Source of the DNA: an uncultured Neglectibacter sp.
Lineage (GTDB): Bacteria > Bacillota > Clostridia > Oscillospirales > Acutalibacteraceae
Reading direction: 5' to 3'
Assembly (NCBI GenBank): GCA_904419785.1
Contig: CAJFSY010000002.1
Span: 62,001-126,000 of the forward strand
Length of the DNA: 64,000 nt
Every line of letters starts with the position of its first letter. The stretch's first letter is position 1. Below are positions 42,361-51,832 of the stretch, piece after piece. A program made the position numbers and the translations under genes. Under the pieces are notes generated by a model that was given only the letters and a program-made list of their open reading frames with translations, did no database searches and was not told the origin of the DNA.

Positions 42361-43737
42361 ATGGCACAGCAGAGCGTAAGCGTGCTGGGAGCCGGTTTGG
42401 CGGGCTGCGAAGCTGCTTGGCAGCTGGCCCGCCGGGGCATCCCTGTGACGCTGTATGAGATGAAGCCCCAGCGGTATTCCCCCGCCCATCAAAGCGAGGA
42501 TTTTGCCGAATTGATCTGTTCCAATTCGTTGAAAGCCGCCAGGGTGGACAGCGCCGCCGGGCTGTTAAAAGAAGAAATGCGCCGTTTTGGCTCCTTGCTG
42601 ATTGACTGCGCTGAGAAAAGCCGTGTCCCTGCTGGGGGAGCTTTGGCGGTAGACCGGAAAGAATTTTCCCGCCTGGCCACGGAGGCCATTCAAAGCGAAC
42701 CCTTGATCGAAATCCACCGGGAAGAAGTGACGGATATCCCGGAAGGTCCGGTGGTGGTCGCCACAGGCCCTTTGACTTCCCAGCCCCTTTCGGAGAAAAT
42801 CCTGTCCCTTTGCGGAGGCGGTTTGAGCTTTTTTGACGCCGCCGCGCCCATCGTCACACGAGAGAGCCTGGATATGGAGCGGTGTTTCGCGGCTTCACGC
42901 TATGGCAAGGGAGACCAGGAAGGGGAAGAAGGGGATTACCTCAACTGCCCCATGAACAAAGAAGAGTATGACCGGTTCGTGGAAGAACTGGTGAACGCCC
43001 AGCGGGCCCCTGTCCACAGCTTTGACGCACGCGATCCAAAAGTGTATGAAGGATGTATGCCTATCGAGGTGTTGGCTTCCCGTGGGCATGACGCTATCCG
43101 GTTCGGCCCCATGAAGCCCGTAGGCCTGCGGGACCCCCGTACCGGCCACCGTCCTTGGGCGGTTTTGCAGCTGCGCACAGAAAATCGGGAACGCACCTTG
43201 TATAATCTGGTAGGGTTTCAGACCAACCTGAAATTTGGGGAGCAAAAGCGGGTGTTCGGCATGATCCCGGGGCTTTCGCAGGCGGAATTTATCCGCTATG
43301 GGGTGATGCACCGGAACACCTTCCTGGAATCCCCCAAGCTGCTTCGGGGAGATTATTCTTTCCGGGAGCGGCCCCTACTGTTTTTCGCCGGACAGATCAC
43401 CGGAGTGGAAGGGTATATGGAATCGGCTTCTTCCGGGATTTTGGCGGGCGTCAACCTGGCGAGAAGGCTTGCCGGAAAAGAAACTCTGCTGCTGCCGGAA
43501 ACAACCATGATGGGCGCCTTGAGCCGGTATGTTTCCGGGTATGAGGGAAAAGATTTTCAGCCCATGGGGGCGAATTTCGGCGTGCTGCCGCCCTTGCCGG
43601 AAAAGATCCGGGACAAACGGCAGCGCTATATGGCCTTGGCAGAGCGGGGGCTTGACCACCTGCAGCGTTATTGCGGAGAAATGGGCGAGCTTTTGCGAGA
43701 AAGCGCCTTGGGCGCGGAAGAGAGGGAGAGCGTATGA
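42361..43737 (+). CDS. trmFO: tRNA (uracil-5-)-methyltransferase TrmFO
   Basis: Folate/FAD-dependent enzyme making ribothymidine at tRNA position 54, using methylenetetrahydrofolate. The 458-residue protein starts with an FAD Rossmann motif, VLGAGLAGCEAAWQLA (residues 8-23), has the SEDFAELICSNSLK segment, CPMNKEEYDRF and GQITGVEGYMESASSG near the end. It shares its first base region with topA (one-base gap) and overlaps plsX by four bases, so it lies in the middle of a coupled operon. Confidence 0.97.
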   Translation: MAQQSVSVLGAGLAGCEAAWQLARRGIPVTLYEMKPQRYSPAHQSEDFAELICSNSLKAARVDSAAGLLKEEMRRFGSLLIDCAEKSRVPAGGALAVDRKEFSRLATEAIQSEPLIEIHREEVTDIPEGPVVVATGPLTSQPLSEKILSLCGGGLSFFDAAAPIVTRESLDMERCFAASRYGKGDQEGEEGDYLNCPMNKEEYDRFVEELVNAQRAPVHSFDARDPKVYEGCMPIEVLASRGHDAIRFGPMKPVGLRDPRTGHRPWAVLQLRTENRERTLYNLVGFQTNLKFGEQKRVFGMIPGLSQAEFIRYGVMHRNTFLESPKLLRGDYSFRERPLLFFAGQITGVEGYMESASSGILAGVNLARRLAGKETLLLPETTMMGALSRYVSGYEGKDFQPMGANFGVLPPLPEKIRDKRQRYMALAERGLDHLQRYCGEMGELLRESALGAEERESV

Positions 43738-44735
43738 GAATCATCGTGGATGCTTTCGGCGGGGATAACGCGCCGGAACAAATCCTTTTGGGATGCGCCC
43801 AGGCGCGGCAAGAGCTGGGTGTGGACATTCTCCTGACAGGAGACAAGGCGCGCCTGGAAGCCTGCGCCAAAGAATTAAACCTCCAGCAGGAATTGGCCGC
43901 TATGGAAATTTTGCCCTGCGGCCAGACTTTGACTATGGAGGACGAGCCCACCAGCGTCATCCGGGAAAAGTCGGACAGCTCTATGGCGGTGGGCCTGCGG
44001 GCTTTGGCCGAGGGCAAAGGCGACGCTTTTGCCAGCGCCGGGAACAGCGGCGCGTTGGTGGTTGGCGCTACTACCATCGTCAAGCGGGTGCGGGGCGTGA
44101 AGCGGGTAGCTTTCGCTCCCATCATGCCCAAAAGCCAGGGCTTTTTCATGCTCATTGACGGCGGCGCCAATGTGGATTGCCGTCCCGAGATGCTTTTGCA
44201 GTTTGGCTTGATGGGTTCCGCCTATATGAAAAGCGTGATGGGTATTGAAAATCCCCGGGTGGGCCTTGCCAACGTGGGGACGGAAGAGCACAAGGGCGAC
44301 CAGCTGCGGCAGGAGTCCCTGGCGCTTTTGCGAGATTGTCCGGAGATTCATTTCGTGGGCAACGTGGAAGCTCGGGACATCCCCTATGACGGGGCGGATG
44401 TCATCGTTGCCGACGGCTTTACGGGCAATATGATCTTGAAGCTCTACGAGGGCGTGGCCATGGCATTGATGGATAAGATCAAAGGGGTGTTTATGGGCAG
44501 CGTAAAAGGCAAGCTGGCCGCCGCCATGGTTTACAACAACTTGAAAAAGATGAAAAAAGAATTGGATTACAACGAGTATGGCGGGGCGCCTATTATGGGC
44601 TGCGCCAAACCGGTGTTCAAAATCCACGGCAGCGCCAAAGCTTCCACGGTGAAGAGCGCCCTGCGCCTTACCCGGGATTATGCCCAGTCCGGGATCATTG
44701 CCCAGATCGGGGAAGCCGTGGGGAAAAAATCGTAA
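43734..44735 (+). CDS. plsX: Phosphate acyltransferase PlsX
   Basis: Converts acyl-ACP to acyl-phosphate, the first committed step of PlsX/PlsY phospholipid synthesis. The 333-residue protein starts MRIIVDAFGGDNAPEQ and has AFASAGNSGALVVGA, LIDGGANVDC and VADGFTGNMILKLYEG, all typical. ATG 43734 overlaps the trmFO stop (ATGA) with AGAGGGAGAG upstream. It is normally followed by acpP; here rnc follows directly after 12 bases, so the acyl carrier protein gene is elsewhere. Confidence 0.97.
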   Translation: MRIIVDAFGGDNAPEQILLGCAQARQELGVDILLTGDKARLEACAKELNLQQELAAMEILPCGQTLTMEDEPTSVIREKSDSSMAVGLRALAEGKGDAFASAGNSGALVVGATTIVKRVRGVKRVAFAPIMPKSQGFFMLIDGGANVDCRPEMLLQFGLMGSAYMKSVMGIENPRVGLANVGTEEHKGDQLRQESLALLRDCPEIHFVGNVEARDIPYDGADVIVADGFTGNMILKLYEGVAMALMDKIKGVFMGSVKGKLAAAMVYNNLKKMKKELDYNEYGGAPIMGCAKPVFKIHGSAKASTVKSALRLTRDYAQSGIIAQIGEAVGKKS

Positions 44736-44747
44736 GGGGGTGGAGCC

Positions 44748-45428
44748 ATGTGGTCCTTGGAAGAATATGAAAAGCGCATCGGCTACCATTTTAAGAATAA
44801 GCAGCTTTTGGAAACAGCCTTGACCCATTCCTCCTTCGCCAACGAGCACAAATGCAAAAGCTATGAGCGGCTGGAATTTTTGGGGGATTCTGTTTTAGGG
44901 TTTGTCACAGCGGAATACCTGTTTGAAAATTACCCGCAGCTGCCGGAAGGGCAGTTGACAAAAACGAGAGCTTCTCTGGTTTGTGAGCGTTCGCTGTGTG
45001 GGTTTTCTAAAGCGCTGCATGTGGGGGATTTCCTTCGGCTGAGCCATGGGGAGCGCCACTCAGGCGGCCGGGAGCGCCCCAGCATTCTGGCGGATGTGTT
45101 CGAGTCTACCACCGCCGCCATCTATCTTGATAGCGGAAGTCTGGAAGAGGCCAAGAAATTTATCCTCCGGTTCATCATACCGGCAGCGAAAGCCCAAAGT
45201 GTCAAACCTTTTAAAGATTATAAGACCACCTTGCAGGAGATCATCCAGCAGAACCCGGAAGAGCGGCTGGAATATGTGGTCACTGGGGAAAGCGGCCCGG
45301 ACCATGACAAGCATTTCACGGTGGAAGTGCATCTGAATTCCAACGTGATCGGCAAAGGGGGAGGCCGCAGCAAAAAGGAAGCCGAGCAGCAGGCCGCCCG
45401 GGAGGCCTTGGAGTTGATGGGCTATTGA
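44748..45428 (+). CDS. rnc: Ribonuclease III
   Basis: Double-strand-specific endoribonuclease that matures rRNA. The 226-residue protein has the catalytic signature ERLEFLGDSVLGF (41-53), the second acidic site in LADVFESTTAAIYLDSG, and a C-terminal double-stranded RNA-binding domain with GKGGGRSKKEAEQQAAREAL. ATG 44748 has AAGGGGGTGGAG upstream. It overlaps the following radical SAM gene by four bases (TTGA). Confidence 0.97.
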   Translation: MWSLEEYEKRIGYHFKNKQLLETALTHSSFANEHKCKSYERLEFLGDSVLGFVTAEYLFENYPQLPEGQLTKTRASLVCERSLCGFSKALHVGDFLRLSHGERHSGGRERPSILADVFESTTAAIYLDSGSLEEAKKFILRFIIPAAKAQSVKPFKDYKTTLQEIIQQNPEERLEYVVTGESGPDHDKHFTVEVHLNSNVIGKGGGRSKKEAEQQAAREALELMGY

Positions 45429-46432
45429 ACCGGGGGAACATCGCCTTGTTCGTGCCCCATGTGGGCTGTCCTTGCCGGTGCAGCTTTTGCGACCAGCGGG
45501 CTATTACCGGAGGGGCGCTTCCCCCTACGCCCGCTCAGGTATGGGAAGCCGCCCAGGCGGGAGCAGACCGGTGGGGGGAACGGGTAAGCCAAATGGAGAT
45601 CGCCTTTTTTGGCGGCAGCTTTACCGCTATCCCTCGGGAAACGATGATGGCATTATTAGAACCTGCCAAAAAAGCGGTGGAGCGCTGGGGATATCACGGG
45701 ATTCGGTGCTCTACCAGGCCCGACGCTGTGGACGAAGAAATTCTTGCGCTGCTGAAAGAGTGCCACACCACCGCCGTGGAACTGGGGGCCCAGTCCATGG
45801 ACGAAGAGGTGCTCCGGCTGAACCACCGGGGCCATAGCGCGGAAGATACCCGCCGGGCGGCAGGGCTTATTAAAGAAGCTGGGTTGGAACTGGGCCTTCA
45901 GATGATGACGGGCCTGTATGATTCCACTCCGAAAAAGGACTTGGAAACAGCCCGGCAGCTGATCGCTTTAGAGCCGGAAACTGCCCGCATTTATCCCACC
46001 GTGGTTTTGGAGCACACAGAACTGGCGGAATTGTACCGGTCCGGTGCGTACAAGCCCCAAACGCTGGAGGAAGCTGTGGAGCTTTGCGGAGAACTTCTGC
46101 CTCTTTTTGAGAACGCCGGGGTCAAGGTGATCCGGATGGGATTGCACGCCCAGGAGGATGTGGAGCGCCGGAAAGTGGCTGGGCCTTACCATCCGGCTTT
46201 CCGGGAACTGGTGGAAAGCCGTGTGTTTCTGCAACGTTTGGAAGAAACACTGAAAAAAGAGGGGCCGGTCCGGTATTGCGTGAAAGTGAATCCCCGAAGC
46301 TTGTCTGTGGCGGTAGGCCAGAAACGGGCCAATGTGGAAGAACTGTGCCGCCGTGGGTGGAGAGTGCGGTTTGTCCCAGAGAAGGGCGTGCCCCGGGAAG
46401 GGTTCGTTCTGGAACGGGTGGAAATCGATTGA
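45425..46432 (+). CDS. Radical SAM protein (Elp3/COG1243-like)
   Basis: A 335-residue radical SAM enzyme. The 4Fe-4S-binding CxxxCxxC is CPCRCSFC within NIALFVPHVGCPCRCSFC (about 8-23), followed by FFGGSFTAIP and ELGAQSMDEEVL, which match the Elp3-like radical SAM clade without its acetyltransferase domain. Family members occur between rnc and smc in many clostridia; a role in tRNA or protein modification is plausible but unproven. The start is TTG at 45425 inside the end of rnc; no better ATG precedes the cluster. Confidence 0.88.
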   Translation: MNRGNIALFVPHVGCPCRCSFCDQRAITGGALPPTPAQVWEAAQAGADRWGERVSQMEIAFFGGSFTAIPRETMMALLEPAKKAVERWGYHGIRCSTRPDAVDEEILALLKECHTTAVELGAQSMDEEVLRLNHRGHSAEDTRRAAGLIKEAGLELGLQMMTGLYDSTPKKDLETARQLIALEPETARIYPTVVLEHTELAELYRSGAYKPQTLEEAVELCGELLPLFENAGVKVIRMGLHAQEDVERRKVAGPYHPAFRELVESRVFLQRLEETLKKEGPVRYCVKVNPRSLSVAVGQKRANVEELCRRGWRVRFVPEKGVPREGFVLERVEID

Positions 46433-46445
46433 AAGAAGGAAAGCC

Positions 46446-49400
46446 ATGATTTTAAAGTCTTTGGAATTGCAGGGGTTTAAGACGTTCCCCGATAAAACTG
46501 CGCTGCATTTCGAGCGGGGTATCACCTCGGTGGTGGGGCCCAACGGCAGCGGAAAAAGCAATATCAGTGACGCCATGCGCTGGGTGCTGGGGGAGCAGTC
46601 TGTGCGCACGCTGCGCTGTTCCAAGATGGAGGATGTGATCTTCAACGGCACCCCTCAGCGGAAAGCCCTGGGCTTTGCGGAAGTCACCCTGACCATCGAT
46701 AACAGCGACAGGAGGCTGCCTTTTGATAACGATACGGTTGCCATCACCCGGCGGTATTACCGTTCGGGGGAGAGCGAGTATCTCATCAATAAAAGCACTG
46801 TGCGCTTAAAGGACATCAACGAGCTTTTCATGGATACGGGCCTGGGAAGGGACGGTTATTCCATTATCGGCCAGGGCAAGATCGACAGCATTGTGGCCGC
46901 CCGTTCCGAGGACCGCCGGGAGATCTTTGAGGAAGCCTCGGGCATCTCCCGTTACCGTTACCGGAAGGAAGAGTCGGAGCGGCGTTTGAATAAAGCCGAA
47001 GAAAACCTGGTGCGCCTGCGGGATATCCTTTCTGAACTGGAAGGACGGGTGGAGCCCCTGCGCATCCAGGCGGAAAAAGCGGAGCAGTTCATCGCTTTCG
47101 ACAAAGAGAAAAAGGGCCTTGAGATCGGCATCTGGCTGGAGACGCTGGAACGTTCGGGCAAGATGCTGCGGGAGCATGGGGAAAAGATCACGCTGGTCCA
47201 GGCGCAGCACAGCGATTTGGAAGAAGAGATACACACCATTGCCCAGCGCACGGAAGAGAACTATCGTGAAACCAACCAGTGCACCGTGGAGATGGAAGAA
47301 TCCCGCAGCGCTGCCTCCGCTTTGGACGAGCAGGCTGTGCGGGGCGAGGGAGAAGCCAATCTGCTGGAAAATGACGTGGCCCACAATCGGGAAAATATCC
47401 ACCGTTTGGAAGGGCAGATCGAAGAAGCTTCCCGGTCTGGGGAAGATACCGACCGGGAGATCGCCCAAAAGCGGGAGGAGATGGCCGACAAGGAAAAGCA
47501 GATCGGTGAAAGCCGAGACAGGATGCTTTCCTTTACCCAGCGTTTGGAAGAACTGCGCCAGGGCGCTGACCAGGCTACCCGGCAAATGGAGCAGGCCGCC
47601 GTGGAATTGGCGGGGTATAACGCGTCGTTGGCGGAAGAGCGTATCAAGCTGTCATCTACCCAGTCCTCTATAGCGGAGATACGCTTGCGGGCCGGAGCAG
47701 TGGAAGAGAGCGTCCGGCAGGCCCAGGAACGGCTGGCTGCTGCCGAGGAAGAGTCTGCCCAGCTGCAAGAAATGCTTGAGGATGCAAAACAGGCGGCGGC
47801 GGGCCGGGAAAATGCGGTGAAGGGTTATGAAATGCGTTTGGAAGGCCGGCGTAAACGCGCCCAAGCTGCCAGGGAGACTTGGAACCAGCTTACCTTGGAT
47901 GTGGGCGAACAGATGCGCAGGGCAAAGCTTTTGGAAGACCTGGAACGGAACTTGGAAGGCTTTACCCAAAGCGTCAAGTCGGTAATGAAAGAAGCAGGCC
48001 GTGGGCTGCTTAACGGCATTTGCGGCCCGGTGACCCAGCTGTTAAAAACGCCCCGGGAATACTCTGTGGCGCTGGAAACAGCCCTGGGGGCGGCCATGCA
48101 GAATGTAGTGGTGGAAACGGAACAAGATGCCAAGAACGCTATCAGGCTGTTGAAGCAGCGGGACTGGGGCCGGGCCACGTTCCTGCCTCTCACCACCATT
48201 CGGGGAAACGTATATAATCCCCGGGAGATTCAGGATATGGAAGGCTTTGTGGGTATGGCGAATACGCTGTGTTCCTGTGAAGCAAAGTATAACGAAATCC
48301 GCGATTCCCTTCTGGGACGGGTAGCCGTAGCGGAAGATTTGGACAGCGCCACAGCCATCGCCAAACGGACAGGTTATCGTTTGCGAGTGGTGAGCTTGGA
48401 CGGCCAGGTAGTCAATACCGGCGGTTCTTTGACCGGCGGCTCCAAAGGGCGGAATTCCGGTCTGCTCAACCGTGTCTCAGAGATTCAGCGCGTGCGGGAA
48501 AAAGCAGCGGATTTGGAACAAAAAGCCAAAGCCGCCGAAGAAGAGTTCCGGCAGCGTCAAGAGGAGCTTTCCGCTTGTGAGGGAGAATTGGAAGCCGCTC
48601 GAGGGGAATTTTCCGCTGCCCAGGAAGAATTGATCCGCATCACGTCAGAGAGCTCTCGGGTCAGCCGGGAGTTGGAACAGCTGCGGGAAAACGCAGCCGG
48701 TTTACAGCGTGAACGCACGGATTCCGCAGGGCGCTTGAAAGAGCTGGACGCCCGGGAACAGGAAATCCGGAAGGCTATTTCCCAGTTGGAAGAGCAGGTG
48801 CGGAAAGCGGAAGAGAAAAACAAGAAGCTTTCTGGCAGCCGTGAAGAACAAATGGCCAGGTGCGACGATATTTCCCAAACGATCCAAGAGATCCGCATGG
48901 GGGAATTTTCCGCCCAGAAGGATCGGGACGCTTTGGCCGCGGCAGTAGCCGGTTTGGAGGAACGCAAACGGGATTCCGCCGGGGCTGTGGAACGGCTGCG
49001 GGCGGAGATTCAGGAATTGGAAGGGAAAAACGCCCAGCTGGAAGAACAGCGGAAAGAAGCGCTGGCCCGTGCCCAGGAGCTCCGGGAAAAAGCGGAGGCT
49101 ACCCGTCAAAGCCTGCAAGCGATGGGAGAAAAACGCGCGGGTTTAGAGCAGGAGGCCGCGAAGCTGCGGGAACGGGAACGGGAAGTGACCGCCCAGCGTG
49201 AGAACGTGGGCCATGAGCTGGCCCGGCTGCAAGAACGGTCGGAGAATTTGCAGAAGGAATATGACACCATCCTGTCCCGGATGTGGGAGGAATATGAACT
49301 CACCCGCCGGGAAGCGGAAGAAGTGGCGGAGAAAATAGAGGACTTGTCTGTCGCCCAGCGCCGCCTGCAAGAACTGAAAAACAAGATCAAAGCCCTGGGC

Positions 49401-50009
49401 GCCGTGAACGTGGGCGCTGTGGTGGAATATCAGGAAGTTTCCCAGCGGTATGAGTTTTTAAAAAACCAGATCGGGGATGTGGAAAAGTCCAAAGCGGAAT
49501 TGCTGGAACTGATCCAGGACCTGACAAAGCATATGCGCCAGCAGTTTACCGAGCGCTTCCAACAGATCAACGAGAATTTCGGGCAGATATTCCGGGAGCT
49601 GTTCGGCGGCGGTACGGGGACCCTCTCCTTTACCGACGAGAGCGACGTGCTCACTTCGGGCATTGAGATCAAAGTCCACCCTCCGGGGAAGATCGTTACC
49701 CACATCGAGTCTTTGTCCGGCGGGGAAAAGGCGTTGGTGGCCATATCCATCTATTTTGCAATTATGCGGGTGAACCCGCCGCCTTTCTGTGTGCTGGATG
49801 AGATCGAGGCCGCTTTGGATGACGTGAACGTGGCCCGGTTCGCCCAGTACCTGCGGCGTATGAGCGGCAACTCCCAGTTCATCACCATCACCCACCGCCG
49901 GGGCACTATGGAAGGCTCAGACATGCTTTACGGCGTCACCATGCAGGACCAGGGAATCTCCAAACTTTTGGCGCTGCGCACGGAAGAAGCCGCCGAGTTT
50001 GGAACATAA
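46446..50009 (+). CDS. smc: Chromosome segregation protein SMC
   Basis: SMC ATPase of the condensin complex. The 1187-residue protein has an N-terminal head with Walker A GPNGSGKSN (31-39) and the Q-loop, a long coiled coil interrupted by a hinge at about 510-650 (with FLPLTTIRG and NTGGSLTGGS), a second coiled coil, and a C-terminal head with LSGGEKALVAISIYFA (signature) and VLDEIEAALDD (Walker B). ATG 46446 follows GAAAGGAAG. scpA and scpB are not adjacent. It is followed by ftsY 35 bases on, the usual smc-ftsY order. Confidence 0.98.
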   Translation: MILKSLELQGFKTFPDKTALHFERGITSVVGPNGSGKSNISDAMRWVLGEQSVRTLRCSKMEDVIFNGTPQRKALGFAEVTLTIDNSDRRLPFDNDTVAITRRYYRSGESEYLINKSTVRLKDINELFMDTGLGRDGYSIIGQGKIDSIVAARSEDRREIFEEASGISRYRYRKEESERRLNKAEENLVRLRDILSELEGRVEPLRIQAEKAEQFIAFDKEKKGLEIGIWLETLERSGKMLREHGEKITLVQAQHSDLEEEIHTIAQRTEENYRETNQCTVEMEESRSAASALDEQAVRGEGEANLLENDVAHNRENIHRLEGQIEEASRSGEDTDREIAQKREEMADKEKQIGESRDRMLSFTQRLEELRQGADQATRQMEQAAVELAGYNASLAEERIKLSSTQSSIAEIRLRAGAVEESVRQAQERLAAAEEESAQLQEMLEDAKQAAAGRENAVKGYEMRLEGRRKRAQAARETWNQLTLDVGEQMRRAKLLEDLERNLEGFTQSVKSVMKEAGRGLLNGICGPVTQLLKTPREYSVALETALGAAMQNVVVETEQDAKNAIRLLKQRDWGRATFLPLTTIRGNVYNPREIQDMEGFVGMANTLCSCEAKYNEIRDSLLGRVAVAEDLDSATAIAKRTGYRLRVVSLDGQVVNTGGSLTGGSKGRNSGLLNRVSEIQRVREKAADLEQKAKAAEEEFRQRQEELSACEGELEAARGEFSAAQEELIRITSESSRVSRELEQLRENAAGLQRERTDSAGRLKELDAREQEIRKAISQLEEQVRKAEEKNKKLSGSREEQMARCDDISQTIQEIRMGEFSAQKDRDALAAAVAGLEERKRDSAGAVERLRAEIQELEGKNAQLEEQRKEALARAQELREKAEATRQSLQAMGEKRAGLEQEAAKLREREREVTAQRENVGHELARLQERSENLQKEYDTILSRMWEEYELTRREAEEVAEKIEDLSVAQRRLQELKNKIKALGAVNVGAVVEYQEVSQRYEFLKNQIGDVEKSKAELLELIQDLTKHMRQQFTERFQQINENFGQIFRELFGGGTGTLSFTDESDVLTSGIEIKVHPPGKIVTHIESLSGGEKALVAISIYFAIMRVNPPPFCVLDEIEAALDDVNVARFAQYLRRMSGNSQFITITHRRGTMEGSDMLYGVTMQDQGISKLLALRTEEAAEFGT

Positions 50010-50044
50010 GCTATACCATACCAGAGATAGAGAGGAAGAAAACT

Positions 50045-51232
50045 ATGGGCTTCTTTGACAAGATCCGGGAAGGGCTGAAAAAGACCCGGGACAATATCAG
50101 CGGGCAGATCACCCAGATGGTCAACTCTTTTACAAAGATCGACGAGGAGCTTTTTGAGGAATTGGAAGAACTGCTGGTCATGGGCGATGTGGGAATGAAC
50201 ACCGCCGAATATATCTGCGACCAGCTGCGTGGAAAGATCAAGGAGAAAGGGATCACCGACCCCAGTTTGATCATGGGAGAATTGAAAGCCATTGTGGCTG
50301 AAATGCTTCAAGGAGATGACGCCCTGCATATTTCCACAAAGCCTTCCATCATTCTGGTGATCGGAGTCAACGGCGTGGGAAAGACTACCACCATCGGCAA
50401 GTTGGCGTCCCGCTTGAAAAGTGAAGGCAAATCGGTGATCTTGGGCGCGGCGGATACCTTCCGGGCAGCGGCCATCGAACAGCTGGAAGTCTGGGCGGAC
50501 CGCGCCGGGGTACCTTTGATCAAGCACAAGGAGGGGGCCGATCCGGCGGCGGTTGTGTTCGATACCATTGCGGCGGCCAAGGCCCGGGATTGCGACGTTA
50601 TCATCTGCGACACAGCGGGACGGCTCCACAATAAGAAAAACCTGATGGATGAGCTGGGGAAGATTTCACGGGTCATCGATCGGGAGTTGCCCGGCTGTGA
50701 TCGTGAAACCTTGCTGGTGCTGGATGCTGCCACAGGCCAAAACGCGGTGAACCAGGCAAGGGAATTCCAAAGCGCGGCGGGGATCACCGGCATTGTGCTG
50801 ACAAAGCTGGACGGCACTCCCAAGGGAGGCGTAGTGCTGCCCATAAAGCAGGAATTGGGCTTGCCGGTGAAATTTATCGGCGTGGGGGAACAAGTGGAAG
50901 ATTTGCAGCCTTTTGACGCCGCCGCTTTCGCCGACGCCCTGTTCGATAACCAGCGGGACGATACGCCTGCTTTCGCAGAGGACCGGGAACGGGAAGAGCT
51001 GGAAGCCCAGGCTCTGGCGGAAGAAGAGCGTGAGGAAGAAGAACTCCTTGCCGAAGAACTTTTAGAAGAGGAGAACATTCCAGAGGAAACCCTTTCCGAA
51101 GAGGCTTTGATCTCCGATATTGACGAAATGCTGGTGGAGGAGACTCCGGAAGAAGAGCCGCAGCAGGAAGAGCGGCCTGAGAAGAAAAAACGCCGTTTCT
51201 GGCCTTTTGGCAGAAAACGGGACGAGGAATAA
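50045..51232 (+). CDS. ftsY: Signal recognition particle receptor FtsY with C-terminal acidic tail
   Basis: SRP GTPase receptor. The 395-residue protein has an N domain (1-90), G domain with GVNGVGKTTT (107-116), DTAGRLHNKK and TKLDGTPKGG, then an unusual tail of about 92 residues (304-395) very rich in Glu, ending with a basic/aromatic tip KKKRRFWPFGRKR. In proteobacterial FtsY an acidic domain and a membrane-targeting helix are N-terminal; here comparable features are C-terminal. Function of the tail is inferred only. ATG 50045 lies 35 bases after smc with GAGGAAG upstream. It precedes rdgB by 21 bases. Confidence 0.95.
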   Translation: MGFFDKIREGLKKTRDNISGQITQMVNSFTKIDEELFEELEELLVMGDVGMNTAEYICDQLRGKIKEKGITDPSLIMGELKAIVAEMLQGDDALHISTKPSIILVIGVNGVGKTTTIGKLASRLKSEGKSVILGAADTFRAAAIEQLEVWADRAGVPLIKHKEGADPAAVVFDTIAAAKARDCDVIICDTAGRLHNKKNLMDELGKISRVIDRELPGCDRETLLVLDAATGQNAVNQAREFQSAAGITGIVLTKLDGTPKGGVVLPIKQELGLPVKFIGVGEQVEDLQPFDAAAFADALFDNQRDDTPAFAEDREREELEAQALAEEEREEEELLAEELLEEENIPEETLSEEALISDIDEMLVEETPEEEPQQEERPEKKKRRFWPFGRKRDEE

Positions 51233-51253
51233 AAATGGGAAAGGATGGGGGAT

Positions 51254-51826
51254 ATGAAGATCGTGATCGCTACCCACAATAAAGGAAAGATCGTGGAATT
51301 TAAGCGGATGCTGGAGCCTATGGGCATCCAGGTGGTGACGGCGGAACTGTCTGAACCGGAAGAAACCGGCAAGACCTTTGGGGAGAACGCTTTTATCAAG
51401 GCGGAGTCTGCCTGCCGGGAAACGGGCCTGCCCGCTGTGGCCGACGATTCCGGCTTGTGCGTGGACTATCTTGACGGAGCGCCGGGAATCTATTCCGCCC
51501 GGTTTGCCCAGCCCGGGAAACGGCGCCTGACAGTTTTGGAAAAGCTGGAAGGTGTTCCCCAAGAGCAGCGGGGCGCCCACTTTGTCAGCGCGGTGTGCTG
51601 CGTGTTCCCCAACGGAGACCGGATCGACGCTGAGGGCAAGTGCTATGGGACCATCGCTTTTGAATCGCGGGGGGAAAACGGCTTCGGGTACGATTCCATC
51701 TTTGAACAGGAAGGCCGCACCTTCGGGGAGATGACCGACGAGGAAAAAGACGCCAGAAGCCATCGGGGCAAAGCTTTCGCTGAATTTGAGGAAAAACTCA
51801 GGGAGTACCTAAACAAGAGAGGGTGA
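51254..51826 (+). CDS. rdgB: XTP/dITP diphosphatase (RdgB/Ham1)
   Basis: Removes non-canonical purine triphosphates (ITP, XTP, dITP). The 190-residue protein starts MKIVIATHNKGKIVEF with the conserved THNKGK and has ADDSGLCVDYLDGAPGIYSAR and GYDSIFEQEG, with the SHRGKAF ending. ATG 51254 is preferred over one three codons earlier because AAAGGA lies eight bases upstream and the family start is regained. It is in a continuous run from smc to rsfS. Confidence 0.96.
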   Translation: MKIVIATHNKGKIVEFKRMLEPMGIQVVTAELSEPEETGKTFGENAFIKAESACRETGLPAVADDSGLCVDYLDGAPGIYSARFAQPGKRRLTVLEKLEGVPQEQRGAHFVSAVCCVFPNGDRIDAEGKCYGTIAFESRGENGFGYDSIFEQEGRTFGEMTDEEKDARSHRGKAFAEFEEKLREYLNKRG

Positions 51827-51832
51827 TATCTC

